NCBI GenBank assembly: GCA_964438205.1 | Contig: CAYTJQ010000002.1 | Location: forward strand, 1 to 64,000 | Direction: 5' to 3' | Length of the DNA: 64,000 nucleotides | Source: Pseudohaliea sp964438205 | Lineage (GTDB): Bacteria; Pseudomonadota; Gammaproteobacteria; Pseudomonadales; Halieaceae | In this document: positions 33,957 to 41,989 of the stretch, one piece after another | Position numbering within the stretch: the stretch's first letter is position 1 | Layout: each line of letters opens with the position of its first letter | Position numbers and translations under genes: made by a program | The notes under the pieces: model-generated | Seen by the model: the letters and a program-made list of their open reading frames with translations, nothing else | Databases searched by the model: none | What the model was told of the DNA's origin: nothing

Positions 33957-35516
33957 GTGGCGGAACAGACTGGCGACGACGACGCGCTGCGCCCGGAGCT
34001 CGCCGCGCTACGGCACAGGCTGTCGCAGACCGGCGATGAGGCCCGCGCAAGCGATCGCGACAAGCGCCATGGCAAGGGCTACCGTACGGCGCGGGAGAAT
34101 CTCGCGGACCTCGTCGACCCCGGCAGCTTCCAGGAGTACGGCCAGCTCGCGGTGGCCGCCCAGCGCAGCCGCCGCGACTACGCGGAGCTCCAGCGCCGCA
34201 CCGCCGGCGACGGCATCATCACCGGCACGGCACGTATCAACGGCGCCCTGTTCGGCGAGGCGGCCACCCGCGCCGCGGTCATCATCAACGACTACGCCGT
34301 GCTCGCCGGCACCCAGGGCTTCTTCCATCACCGCAAGCTGGACCGGCTCTGCGAGCTCGCCGAGCGCCTGGCGCTGCCGGTGGTCATGTACACCGAGGGC
34401 GGGGGCGGGCGCCCGGGCGATACGGATGTGCTCACGCAGATCGCCGGCCTCAACGTGCCGTCCTTCGCCGCCTGGGCGCGGCTCGCGGGAAAGGTACCGC
34501 GCATCGCCGTGAATAACGGCTACTGCTTCGCGGGCAACGCGGCGCTGTTCGGCTGCGCGGACTTCCGCATTGCGACGCGGCGTTCCTGGATCGGTATGGC
34601 GGGCCCGGCCATGATCGAGGGCGGGGGACTCGGTCGTTTCGAGCCCACGGAGATCGGGCCCATCGAGGTGCAGGAACGCAACGGCGTCGTCGACCTGGTG
34701 GTCGAGGACGAGGCGGCGGCCACGGCGGCCGCCCGGCAGCTGCTCGCTTATTTCCAGGGTGAGCTCCCCGAGTGGGACTGCGCCGACCAGGCAATCCTGC
34801 GGGACCTTGTCCCCGCAGACCGGCGCTGGGGTTACCCGGTACGCCGGGTTATCGAGACGCTGGCCGATGCCGGCTCCTTCCTGGAGCTCGGCCGCATCCA
34901 CGGCCGCAGCGTGATCACCGGCTTCCTGCGCATCGAGGGCCGTCCGCTGGCGCTCCTGGCCAACGACTGCCAGCAGCTCGGCGGCGCCGTGGATGCGGAG
35001 GCGGCGGAAAAGGCCGCCCGCTTTCTCAGCAGCTGCAACGCCCTCGGCCTGCCCCTGCTGTCGCTCACGGACACGCCCGGTTTCATGGTCGGTCCGGACA
35101 GCGAGGCCCAGGCGGCCGTGCGCCGCATGGCCGGCCTGTTCACCGCCGGTGCGGGGCTCACGGTACCGGTGATCGCCATCTTCCTGCGCAAGGGTTACGG
35201 CCTCGGCGCCATGGCCATGGTCGGCGGTTCCTTTGCCGAGCCGGTCTACGCAGCGTCCTGGCCTACCGGCGAGTTCGGCGGCATGGGCCTCGAGGGCGCG
35301 GTCCGCCTGGGCTACAGCAAGGAGCTCGCGGCCGAGCCCGACGAAGCCAGCCGGGCGGCGCTGTTCGAGAAACTGGTCGCGAAGCTTTACGAGGTGGGCA
35401 AGGCCACGGAGGCGGCCGCCCACCTGGAAATCGACGCGGTCATCGATCCGGCGGACACCCGGGCCGCCATCCGCGAAGCACTCACCGGCGCCCTCGGCGC
35501 GCAACGCAGAAGGTAA
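33957..35516 (+). CDS. Acyl-CoA carboxylase carboxyltransferase subunit
   Basis: This 519-residue protein has two crotonase-fold halves as in PccB/MccB. The first has YAVLAGTQGFFHHRKLDRLC and NNGYCFAGNAALFGCADF; the second has GRPLALLANDCQQLGGAVDA, LTDTPGFMVGPDSE and GAMAMVGGSF. The GTG at 33957 follows CGGGAGACCCCG, 13 bp after the hydratase stop. It would carboxylate an acyl-CoA from a biotin carrier, but neither biotin carboxylase nor carrier protein is encoded nearby. Candidate substrates are propionyl-CoA or a methylcrotonyl-like acid. A biotin-independent activity cannot be excluded. Confidence 0.85.
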   Translation: MAEQTGDDDALRPELAALRHRLSQTGDEARASDRDKRHGKGYRTARENLADLVDPGSFQEYGQLAVAAQRSRRDYAELQRRTAGDGIITGTARINGALFGEAATRAAVIINDYAVLAGTQGFFHHRKLDRLCELAERLALPVVMYTEGGGGRPGDTDVLTQIAGLNVPSFAAWARLAGKVPRIAVNNGYCFAGNAALFGCADFRIATRRSWIGMAGPAMIEGGGLGRFEPTEIGPIEVQERNGVVDLVVEDEAAATAAARQLLAYFQGELPEWDCADQAILRDLVPADRRWGYPVRRVIETLADAGSFLELGRIHGRSVITGFLRIEGRPLALLANDCQQLGGAVDAEAAEKAARFLSSCNALGLPLLSLTDTPGFMVGPDSEAQAAVRRMAGLFTAGAGLTVPVIAIFLRKGYGLGAMAMVGGSFAEPVYAASWPTGEFGGMGLEGAVRLGYSKELAAEPDEASRAALFEKLVAKLYEVGKATEAAAHLEIDAVIDPADTRAAIREALTGALGAQRRR

Positions 35517-35521
35517 GACCC

Positions 35522-36289
35522 ATGGACAAGCTTTTCGATCTCTCCGGCAAGGTGGCCGTGGTGACCGGCGGTTCCCGCGGCATCGGCGCCATGATCGCCC
35601 GCGGCCTCGTCGGTGCCGGTGTGCGTACCTACATCACGGCCCGGCGCGAGGAGGAACTTGCCGCCACGGCCGAGGAACTCGGCGCCTTCGGCGAGTGCAT
35701 CGCCATGCCCTCCAACCTGGGCAGCGTCGAGGGCGTGCAGGCCTTCGCCGATGCGCTGCGCGAGCGCGAGCCGGCGCTGCCTATCCTGGTTAACAACGCC
35801 GGCGCCAGCTGGGGCGCGCCGATCGACGAGTTCCCGGAGAATGGCTGGGACAAGGTGATGGACCTGAACGTGAAGTCGCTGTTCTTCCTGACGCAGAAAC
35901 TGCTGCCGGCGCTGCGCGCGGCGGGCACCGCCGAGGACCCGGCCCGGGTGGTGAACATCGGTTCCATCAACGGTTTGACCTACGCGCCGCTGCAGAACTA
36001 CTCCTACACGGCCAGCAAGGCGGCGGTACACCACCTGACCCGGCAGATGGCGGCGGACCTTGCCGGCGACTGCATCAACGTCAATGCCATCGCCCCGGGT
36101 TTCTTCCCGAGCAAGATGACCGCGCACATGCTCGAGCACGAAGCGGAGATGGTGAAGGCGATACCCCGCGGACGCCTGGGGCAGCCGGAGGACGCCGCCG
36201 GCACGGCGATCTACCTCTGCGCCCGCGCCTCGGCCTTCGTCACCGGCAACGTGCTGGTACTCGATGGCGGCCAGGTGGCCAGCGCCTGA
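35522..36289 (+). CDS. Short-chain dehydrogenase/reductase (RhlG-like)
   Basis: This 255-residue SDR begins LFDLSGKVAVVTGGSRGIG. TARREEEL after the second strand suggests NADP(H). LVNNAGASWGAPIDEFPENG, NIGSINGL with the catalytic serine, and YSYTASKAAVHHL with the YxxxK pair are present, and the C-terminus is FVTGNVLVLDGGQ. It most resembles the RhlG / gluconate 5-dehydrogenase-like group of 3-oxoacyl reductases. It starts 5 bp after the carboxyltransferase gene and ends the cluster. Role in the pathway: reduction or oxidation of a 3-oxo/3-hydroxyacyl intermediate (inferred). Confidence 0.85.
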   Translation: MDKLFDLSGKVAVVTGGSRGIGAMIARGLVGAGVRTYITARREEELAATAEELGAFGECIAMPSNLGSVEGVQAFADALREREPALPILVNNAGASWGAPIDEFPENGWDKVMDLNVKSLFFLTQKLLPALRAAGTAEDPARVVNIGSINGLTYAPLQNYSYTASKAAVHHLTRQMAADLAGDCINVNAIAPGFFPSKMTAHMLEHEAEMVKAIPRGRLGQPEDAAGTAIYLCARASAFVTGNVLVLDGGQVASA

Positions 36290-36304
36290 GGGCCCGGCTC
36301 TTGC

Positions 36305-39049
36305 TCAGACGGTCACGACGAGGCGCACGGCCTGCAGGTGCAGGTCGGCCCGGGCGATGGCCGCCAGGCTTTCCTCCCGCTGCCAGCGCAGGTGCTCGAC
36401 CTCCTCGTCCCGCACCTGGGGGTTCACCCGCTGCAGGGATTCCAGCCGCGTGATCTCCTCGCCCAGGTGGTTCTCCGCGCGGCGGGTCGCGTCCTCGCGC
36501 AGCGTTGCGAGATGCTTCTCGGCATAGGCCGCCGCGGCGGCGAGGCGCTCGTCCACCGCGCCCTGGAGCTGGCGGATGATGCCGACGGCGGTGGCGTGGT
36601 CCACGCGGCGGACGAGCTGGTTCAGCCGCTCGTGGGAAATGGCGCTGGACAGGTCCCGGTCGCGGCTGTCCACCAGCACTCGCTGCGGTGACAGCGACAG
36701 GAAACGCTGCAGCTGCAGGTTCCTCGGCGCACTCACGTTGACCGTGTACAGGCATTCGAGCAGCAGGGTGCCCGCGGGCACGCCGCGCAGCTTGAGTGTG
36801 CCGAGGGCGGCGTTGCCGAGCTCCGTGGACAGGATGGCCTCCATGGCCTCCGTGAGCATCGGGTGCTCCCAGGTCAGGAAGGCCATGTCCTCCCGGGCGA
36901 GGGCCGTGGCCCGGTCGAAGGTGACCGTGCGCCCGTCCTCGGGCAGCTCGGGGAAATGCGCGCTATCCATGTGCTCCCCGGGGCGCAGTACCAGGCAACC
37001 CTCGCTGTGGTACTCGTGCTCCACGCCCAGGTTGTCGCAGAGGGTCTCGAAGTAGGCCTGCAGTTCGCCGCTGCGCTCGCTGTCGCGGATCGCCTCGATG
37101 ATGCGCTGGGCCTCTGCAGGCCGGCAGGCGTTGCGTTCCAGCAGTCGGTCCCGCCCCTCGGCCAGGCGCCGGTTTGCGTTCGCCGTGGCCTCGCGGGTCC
37201 CCGCGATGAGTGCATCGATGTCCTCGCTGCCGTCCAGGGCCGCTTCCAGCCGTTCCCGGCAGGCGTCGAAGACCGGGCGCCCGGCGGGGCAGTTCTGCCG
37301 GAAGATGTCGAGCCCTTCGTGGAGCCAGCGGAACAGGCGCTCCTGCGCCGTGCCCGCCAGGTAGGGCACGTGGATATGCACGTCGCCGGCCTGGCCGATG
37401 CGGTCCAGGCGGCCGATGCGCTGCTCGAGGAGGTCCGGGTTGCGGGGCAGGTCGAAGAGCACCAGGTGCTGGGCAAACTGGAAATTCCGGCCCTCGCTGC
37501 CGATCTCCGAGCAGATCAGCGCCTGGGCGCCGCTTTCGGCGTCGGCGAACCACGCAGCCGCGCGGTCGCGCTCGATGATCGACAGCCCCTCGTGGAAGGC
37601 GGCGCAGCGAATGCCCGCGCGCAGGTGCAGGTAGTGCTCGAGCTGCTCCGCGGTGCCCGCGGTGCTGCAGATCACCAGCACTTTCTGCGGTCGCAGCGTG
37701 CGCAGCGTGTCACGCAGCCAGGTGACCCGCGGCTCCTCGGCGAGCCAGGCCTCGTCCCCGCCGTGGCGCTCGGGGTAGAGGGCGCCGGGCTCCGCCGCCG
37801 GTCCGGCGGCGGGGAGGGCGCTCGCGTGCAGGTGGCGGGCCGGGAACCCGCCGACGCTGGCCCGGGTGTTGCGGTAGAGGACCCGGCCGGTGCCGTGCCG
37901 GTCGAGGATGCGCTCGATGAGCACGGCGTCGCTCGCGCCCTCGTCGAGCCCCGGGGGCAGGGTCCCCGGCCGCCGGCCGTCCTCGATGGCCTCGAGGAGC
38001 TCGCTCCACTCCCGGTAGCGCGCCTCCTCGGCGCGGAAGGCGTCGAGGTCGTGGAAACGCGCCGGGTCGATCAGGGCCAGGCGGGCGAAATGGCTCTCCA
38101 CGCCGAGCTGTTCCGGCGTCGCGGTGAGCAGCAGGAGCCCGGGGCTCGCGCTCGCCAGGGCACTGACGAAGCGGTAGTCCTGCCCCGGTGCCTCGGGCTG
38201 CCAGTGGAGGTGGTGCGCCTCGTCAACCACGACGATGTCCCAGGGCGCGGCCAGCGCATCGGCCTGGGCTACCGGGTCCTCGTAGAGCAGGTCCCCCGCA
38301 CAGAGCACGAGCTGTTCTGTCTCGAAGGGGTTGTCCCCGTCGCTCTCGGCCAGGCGCTCACCGTCGAAGAGGGCGAAGTGCAGGTTGAAGCGGCGCAGCA
38401 TCTCCACCAGCCACTGGTGCAGGAGCGGCTCGGGCACCAGCACCAGCACGCGGCTGGCGCGGCCCGTGAGCAGCTGCTGGTGCAGGATCATGCCCGCCTC
38501 GATGGTCTTGCCGAGACCGACCTCGTCCGCCAGCAGCACCCGCGGCGCGTGGCGGCGCCCGACGCTGGCGGCGATGTAGAGCTGGTGCGGCAGGAGCTGG
38601 GTGCGCGGGCCGAGGAGGCCGCGGGCCGGGTCCCGCTGCAGGCGATCCAGCTGCAGGCAGGTAGCGACGCGCAGGGCAAAGATCTCGTGGCGGTCGAAGT
38701 GGCCGTTGCGCAACCGCTGCTGCGGCGTGGTGAGCTGGACGAAGGCGTCGAGCTCGATCTCCGGCACCCGGTGTTCTTCGCCGGCGGCGTCCGTGGCCCG
38801 GTAGAAGAGAAGTCCCTCGCGCTCGGTGACCGCGGTGACCTCGAGCTCGCGGCCGTCGGCCGTGCGCAGCCGGTCGCCAGCCTTGAAACGCAGCCGGGTC
38901 AGCGGCGCGCGGCCCGCGGCGTAGGTGCGCTCCTCGCCGACGGCCGGAAAGCTGAGGGTGACCCGCGGCCCCTCGCTGGCCACCACGATACCGAGGCCCA
39001 GCTGTGCATCCGCATGGCTGACCCAGCGCTGGCCGAGGGCGAACTCCAC
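36305..39049 (-). CDS. rapA: RNA polymerase-associated ATPase RapA (HepA)
   Basis: This 914-residue Swi2/Snf2 ATPase recycles stalled RNA polymerase. The N-terminal Tudor-like domains start FALGQRWVSHADAQLGLGIV, aligning with E. coli MPFTLGQRW. Walker A/motif I is LLADEVGLGKTIEAG, motif II VVVDEAHHLHW, motif III LLLTATP, and helicase C-lobe motifs include ICSEIGSEGRNFQFA and IGRLDRIGQ. I choose GTG at 39047-39049 (GAGG upstream, E. coli-like N-terminus). A TTG 21 bases earlier would overlap tatD. The length is close to E. coli RapA (968). It is co-oriented 10 bp behind tatD. Confidence 0.93.
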   Translation of the reverse strand: MEFALGQRWVSHADAQLGLGIVVASEGPRVTLSFPAVGEERTYAAGRAPLTRLRFKAGDRLRTADGRELEVTAVTEREGLLFYRATDAAGEEHRVPEIELDAFVQLTTPQQRLRNGHFDRHEIFALRVATCLQLDRLQRDPARGLLGPRTQLLPHQLYIAASVGRRHAPRVLLADEVGLGKTIEAGMILHQQLLTGRASRVLVLVPEPLLHQWLVEMLRRFNLHFALFDGERLAESDGDNPFETEQLVLCAGDLLYEDPVAQADALAAPWDIVVVDEAHHLHWQPEAPGQDYRFVSALASASPGLLLLTATPEQLGVESHFARLALIDPARFHDLDAFRAEEARYREWSELLEAIEDGRRPGTLPPGLDEGASDAVLIERILDRHGTGRVLYRNTRASVGGFPARHLHASALPAAGPAAEPGALYPERHGGDEAWLAEEPRVTWLRDTLRTLRPQKVLVICSTAGTAEQLEHYLHLRAGIRCAAFHEGLSIIERDRAAAWFADAESGAQALICSEIGSEGRNFQFAQHLVLFDLPRNPDLLEQRIGRLDRIGQAGDVHIHVPYLAGTAQERLFRWLHEGLDIFRQNCPAGRPVFDACRERLEAALDGSEDIDALIAGTREATANANRRLAEGRDRLLERNACRPAEAQRIIEAIRDSERSGELQAYFETLCDNLGVEHEYHSEGCLVLRPGEHMDSAHFPELPEDGRTVTFDRATALAREDMAFLTWEHPMLTEAMEAILSTELGNAALGTLKLRGVPAGTLLLECLYTVNVSAPRNLQLQRFLSLSPQRVLVDSRDRDLSSAISHERLNQLVRRVDHATAVGIIRQLQGAVDERLAAAAAYAEKHLATLREDATRRAENHLGEEITRLESLQRVNPQVRDEEVEHLRWQREESLAAIARADLHLQAVRLVVTV

Positions 39050-39059
39050 GGTGCCGGCC

Positions 39060-39905
39060 TCAGGCCGCAAGGGCCGGGGCGTCGCCCGGGAAGAAGAGTT
39101 CGTAGCTCGAGCGGCGCGCGATGACGAGCAGCTCCTCCACCGGCAGGCCCTTGAGTTCGGCGATCTTTTCGGCCACGAAAGGCAGGTAGCAGGGAGCGTT
39201 GGTCGTACCGCGGTAGGGCACCGGCGTCAGGTAGGGTGCATCGGTTTCCAGCAGCAGCTGCTCGACCGGCGTGAGCTCGACAATGGCGCGGACATTGTCC
39301 GCGTTGCGGAAGGTGGTGATCCCGTTGAAGCCGAGATAGAAGCCGGCGCCGAGCGCGAATTCCGCGAGGCGCTGGCCGGAGGTGAAGCTGTGGATGACAC
39401 CGGGGCCTGCAAGGCCGCTTCGCCGCAGGCCGGGCAGGTGCTCGGCGAGGATCGCCTCCGTGTCCTCGTCCGCGTCGCGGCTGTGGATCACGACGGGCAG
39501 CGAAAGTTCCGCGGCCAGGGCCAGCTGGCGGGCGAAGGCGTCGCGCTGGGCGCCCCGGTCCGCGTGGTCGTAGTAGTAGTCCAGGCCGATCTCGCCGATG
39601 GCCACCACCCGCGGATGAGCGGCGCCGTCGCGGATGGCGGCCTCGACCACCGCGTCGTAGCTGCCTGCCTCGTGGGGGTGGATGCCCTGGGTGCACCACA
39701 CGCGCGCATCGGCCTCGGCGATGCGGCGTACCGTCGCCAGGTTGTCAGGCGCCACGGCGATCGTCACCACTCGCTCGATACCCACGGCGGCGGCGGCGGC
39801 CAGCGTGTCGGCCAGTGCCGCTTCCCCGAGGTAGTCGAGATGGCAATGGGTCTCTACGATCGGCGTGGCGAAGTGCGGTATCGCGCGCCGCTGTTTCTTG
39901 CTCAT
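39060..39905 (-). CDS. TatD family deoxyribonuclease/hydrolase
   Basis: This 281-residue metal-dependent TIM-barrel hydrolase has the N-terminal VETHCHLDYLG (HxH metal ligands). CTQGIHPHEAGSY, VAIGEIGLDYYYD with the metal-binding glutamate, LPVVIHSRDADED, and LLLETDAPYLTP are also present. Members have 3'-5' exonuclease or DNase activity. The ATG at 39903-39905 has GGAGAG upstream. A longer reading would start at an ATG that overlaps the TATAAT promoter box and is therefore rejected. TatD versus YcfH/YjjV subgroup is undecided; the rapA neighbour gives no extra clue. Confidence 0.88.
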   Translation of the reverse strand: MSKKQRRAIPHFATPIVETHCHLDYLGEAALADTLAAAAAVGIERVVTIAVAPDNLATVRRIAEADARVWCTQGIHPHEAGSYDAVVEAAIRDGAAHPRVVAIGEIGLDYYYDHADRGAQRDAFARQLALAAELSLPVVIHSRDADEDTEAILAEHLPGLRRSGLAGPGVIHSFTSGQRLAEFALGAGFYLGFNGITTFRNADNVRAIVELTPVEQLLLETDAPYLTPVPYRGTTNAPCYLPFVAEKIAELKGLPVEELLVIARRSSYELFFPGDAPALAA

Positions 39906-39971
39906 GGCATGGCTCTCCGCGGTGGTCGGCAGAGTACTGCCCGCGGCTTTCCCTGTGTCTTTCGGTGCGTC

Positions 39972-39995
39972 TTGCTGTATGTGTTGCTGTATGTC
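39972..39995. repeat. 12-bp tandem repeat in the tatD leader
   Basis: TTGCTGTATGTG / TTGCTGTATGTC at 39972-39983 and 39984-39995 (one mismatch). It lies in the predicted 5' untranslated region of tatD. Confidence 0.75.
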
Positions 39996-40032
39996 TTTAC
40001 GGTGTAGCTTTCGATGTACGGTCTTTTTGCGC

Positions 40033-40038
40033 ATTATA
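40033..40038 (-). promoter_or_regulatory. -10 box TATAAT of the tatD-rapA unit
   Basis: Consensus TATAAT on the minus strand, about 128 bp from the tatD ATG, implying a leader of about 120 nt. The -35 region (40056-40061) is poor, so an activator or extended contacts may be needed. Confidence 0.45.
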
Positions 40039-40045
40039 GCGAGTG

Positions 40046-41359
40046 ATGATGATCCCGTATGCCCCCCGCTGCCGCCGTCCCCTCGGCGCAGTCCTGCTCC
40101 TGCTGCTGCTCCTGCCCTCCTTCACCGCCCGGGGAGGCGGCGAGCCCTATGGCGAAGCCTTCGCCCGCGAGGGTGTCTCCTGGCCCGAGGGCAGCCCGCC
40201 TGCGGCCCTGCTGCCGCCGCTGCCGGACGGGTCGGAGGCACCAGCGGATGCCGAGCTCGAGGCGCTGCGCGCGCGCCTGGCGGCCCTGGAGGCCGAGAGT
40301 GGGCCCTACACCGGTGGCCTCGAGGAACCGCTGGCGGCACTGGGCCGGGCGCTCGCCGCGCGCGGCCGCTACGGCGAGGCCGTGGCGCTCTATCGCCGGG
40401 CTCTGCACGTGCTTCGCGTCAACGACGGCCTTTACGGCGAGGCGCAGAAACCGCTGCTCGCGGCGCTGCTCGGCGTCTATCGCGCCGCCGGGGACTTCCG
40501 GGCGCTCGACGAGCAGTACCCGTGGTTCTACCGCGTCTACGGCAACGGCCAGCCGCCGCTCGAGGGGCTGCGCCTCGACGCGGCGCTGGCCTACCAGCGC
40601 TGGCAGCGGGAGGCTCTGCGCCGCGATCTCGGCGACGGCACCGGGCGGCTGCTGGCGCTGCTCGACGACGGTGCGGAGCTGCTGGACCGGGCCGCGGCAG
40701 ACCCCGCGGCCGGCTGGGACGCGCGCCGGGCGCTGGTGCTGTCGCAGCTCAACAATCTCTACCTGCTGGAGGACCGCGTGGCGCCCCCACCGGAGGACTA
40801 CCCCGGGCTGCGTGACCCGGACCCGTTCCAGCGCAACGAGCTGTTCACCGGCGACCCGCAGGAGGACCGGCTGCAGGCCCAGCGGCGAACGGCGCAGGCC
40901 GACGGCCGGCGCCTGCTCGAGGAGCTGGCCGCGGAAGCGCCGGACCCCGTGGCCCGGGCCGGGGTGCTCGTTGCGCTCGGCGACTGGCAGCAATGGCACG
41001 GCCGGGAAGCGGCGGCGCGGGATGCCTGGCAGGCGGCGATCGACGAGCTCCTGCGCGCCGGCGAGGCGGCGCAGGTGGCGGCCCTGTTCGGCGAACCCCG
41101 GGAACTCCCCGCCAACGGGGTTTTCTGGCAGCCTCCGGCCCCGGCCAGCGAAGCGCCGCGGCCGGTCGTCGCCGCGCGGTTCACGGTCACGGAGCGGGGC
41201 CGGGCCCGGGAGGTGGAGGTAGAAACGGTGACCGGCCGCGACAGCGCCCGGATCGGGGTCGCGCGGGCGCTGCGGCGCATGCGCTTCCGGCCGGCCTTCG
41301 TCGATGGCGTGCCGGCGGTGACGGCGGCCGTCGAACGCTTCTACGAGGTGTACGACTAG
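40046..41359 (+). CDS. Secreted TPR-containing protein with TonB_C-like C-terminus
   Basis: About 437 residues, depending on which of GTG-ATG-ATG (40043-40051) is used; I take the first ATG. An N-terminal signal peptide (LGAVLLLLLLLPSFTARG) predicts a periplasmic protein. Residues about 80-130 contain TPR-like helices (LAALGRALAARGRYGEAVAL), and further helical repeats follow to about 350. The last 65 residues (VVAARFTVTERGRAREVEVE, then LRRMRFRPAFVDGVPAVTA) look like the C-terminal domain of TonB/energy transducers, but there is no TonB membrane anchor or proline spacer. Function is unknown. It shares its CTAG stop with the convergent methyltransferase gene. Confidence 0.75.
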   Translation: MMIPYAPRCRRPLGAVLLLLLLLPSFTARGGGEPYGEAFAREGVSWPEGSPPAALLPPLPDGSEAPADAELEALRARLAALEAESGPYTGGLEEPLAALGRALAARGRYGEAVALYRRALHVLRVNDGLYGEAQKPLLAALLGVYRAAGDFRALDEQYPWFYRVYGNGQPPLEGLRLDAALAYQRWQREALRRDLGDGTGRLLALLDDGAELLDRAAADPAAGWDARRALVLSQLNNLYLLEDRVAPPPEDYPGLRDPDPFQRNELFTGDPQEDRLQAQRRTAQADGRRLLEELAAEAPDPVARAGVLVALGDWQQWHGREAAARDAWQAAIDELLRAGEAAQVAALFGEPRELPANGVFWQPPAPASEAPRPVVAARFTVTERGRAREVEVETVTGRDSARIGVARALRRMRFRPAFVDGVPAVTAAVERFYEVYD

Positions 41360-41970
41360 CGGTTGTTGATGTGCAGGAGCGTGCCGCGTGCGGCGAGGGC
41401 GCCGCGGGTACGCCACTCCAGCAACTCACCGCCGTGCCGGTCGATGCAGCGCTCGGCCATGGCGAGGAAGGGGGCGCGCTCCGGGTCGCCGATGAGGATC
41501 TCCCCGACACCGGCCTTGATCGCCCGGTTGACGAGGTTGGCGACGGGGGCGGTCAGCTCGTCCCAGAAGCAGATATCCGCCCCGATGAGCAGGTCGTAGT
41601 CCGCAAGTTCCCGGGTGGTGATGCGCTCGAAGCGCCGCACGAGGTGCTCGGTGCGCACGCCGTTGAGTTCTGCGACCACGTCGAGGTAGGGGAAGACATA
41701 CGGATCCGCATCGACGGACGTCACCGCGGCGCCGTAGCGCTTCGCGCACCAGATCCCGCCGATCCCCCAGCCGCAGCCCACGTCCAGGACGCGGCGGCAC
41801 TCCGCCGGTGGGTGGCGATGCAGGTAGTCGATGACCAGGCAGCTGGACTTCCACAGCTTGTTACCGTGGATCGCCGGCGCATCGCTGCGCCGGCGGACGG
41901 CGCGGATCGCCGGGTGGGCGGCCGTGGGGAAGAGGGCGCCGCGAAAGCGGCGCACGCGGTTGGCGGCCAT
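41356..41970 (-). CDS. Class I SAM-dependent methyltransferase
   Basis: This 204-residue methyltransferase shows CRRVLDVGCGWGIGGIWCAK as the SAM-binding motif I. VTSVDADPYVF is motif II, and DYDLLIGADICFWDEL corresponds to the post-I/motif IV region with an acidic site. The N-terminal HGNKLWKSSCLVIDYL resembles the nicotinamide N-methyltransferase/METTL protein-lysine (ETFB-KMT-like) group. The substrate could be a protein or small molecule. Its TAG stop is the reverse of the neighbouring gene's TAG, both formed by a single CTAG. Confidence 0.8.
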   Translation of the reverse strand: MAANRVRRFRGALFPTAAHPAIRAVRRRSDAPAIHGNKLWKSSCLVIDYLHRHPPAECRRVLDVGCGWGIGGIWCAKRYGAAVTSVDADPYVFPYLDVVAELNGVRTEHLVRRFERITTRELADYDLLIGADICFWDELTAPVANLVNRAIKAGVGEILIGDPERAPFLAMAERCIDRHGGELLEWRTRGALAARGTLLHINNR

Positions 41971-41989
41971 GGGCAGTCCTCGCTGCGAC

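Noticed and set aside
39050..39070. TTG start for rapA at 39070
   Set aside because: It would overlap tatD and add seven residues absent from E. coli RapA; GTG 39049 has GAGG upstream and gives the expected N-terminus.
39906..40034. 43-residue N-terminal extension of TatD
   Set aside because: Its ATG overlaps the TATAAT box, the sequence is basic and repeat-derived, and the internal ATG at 39905 has a good Shine-Dalgarno.
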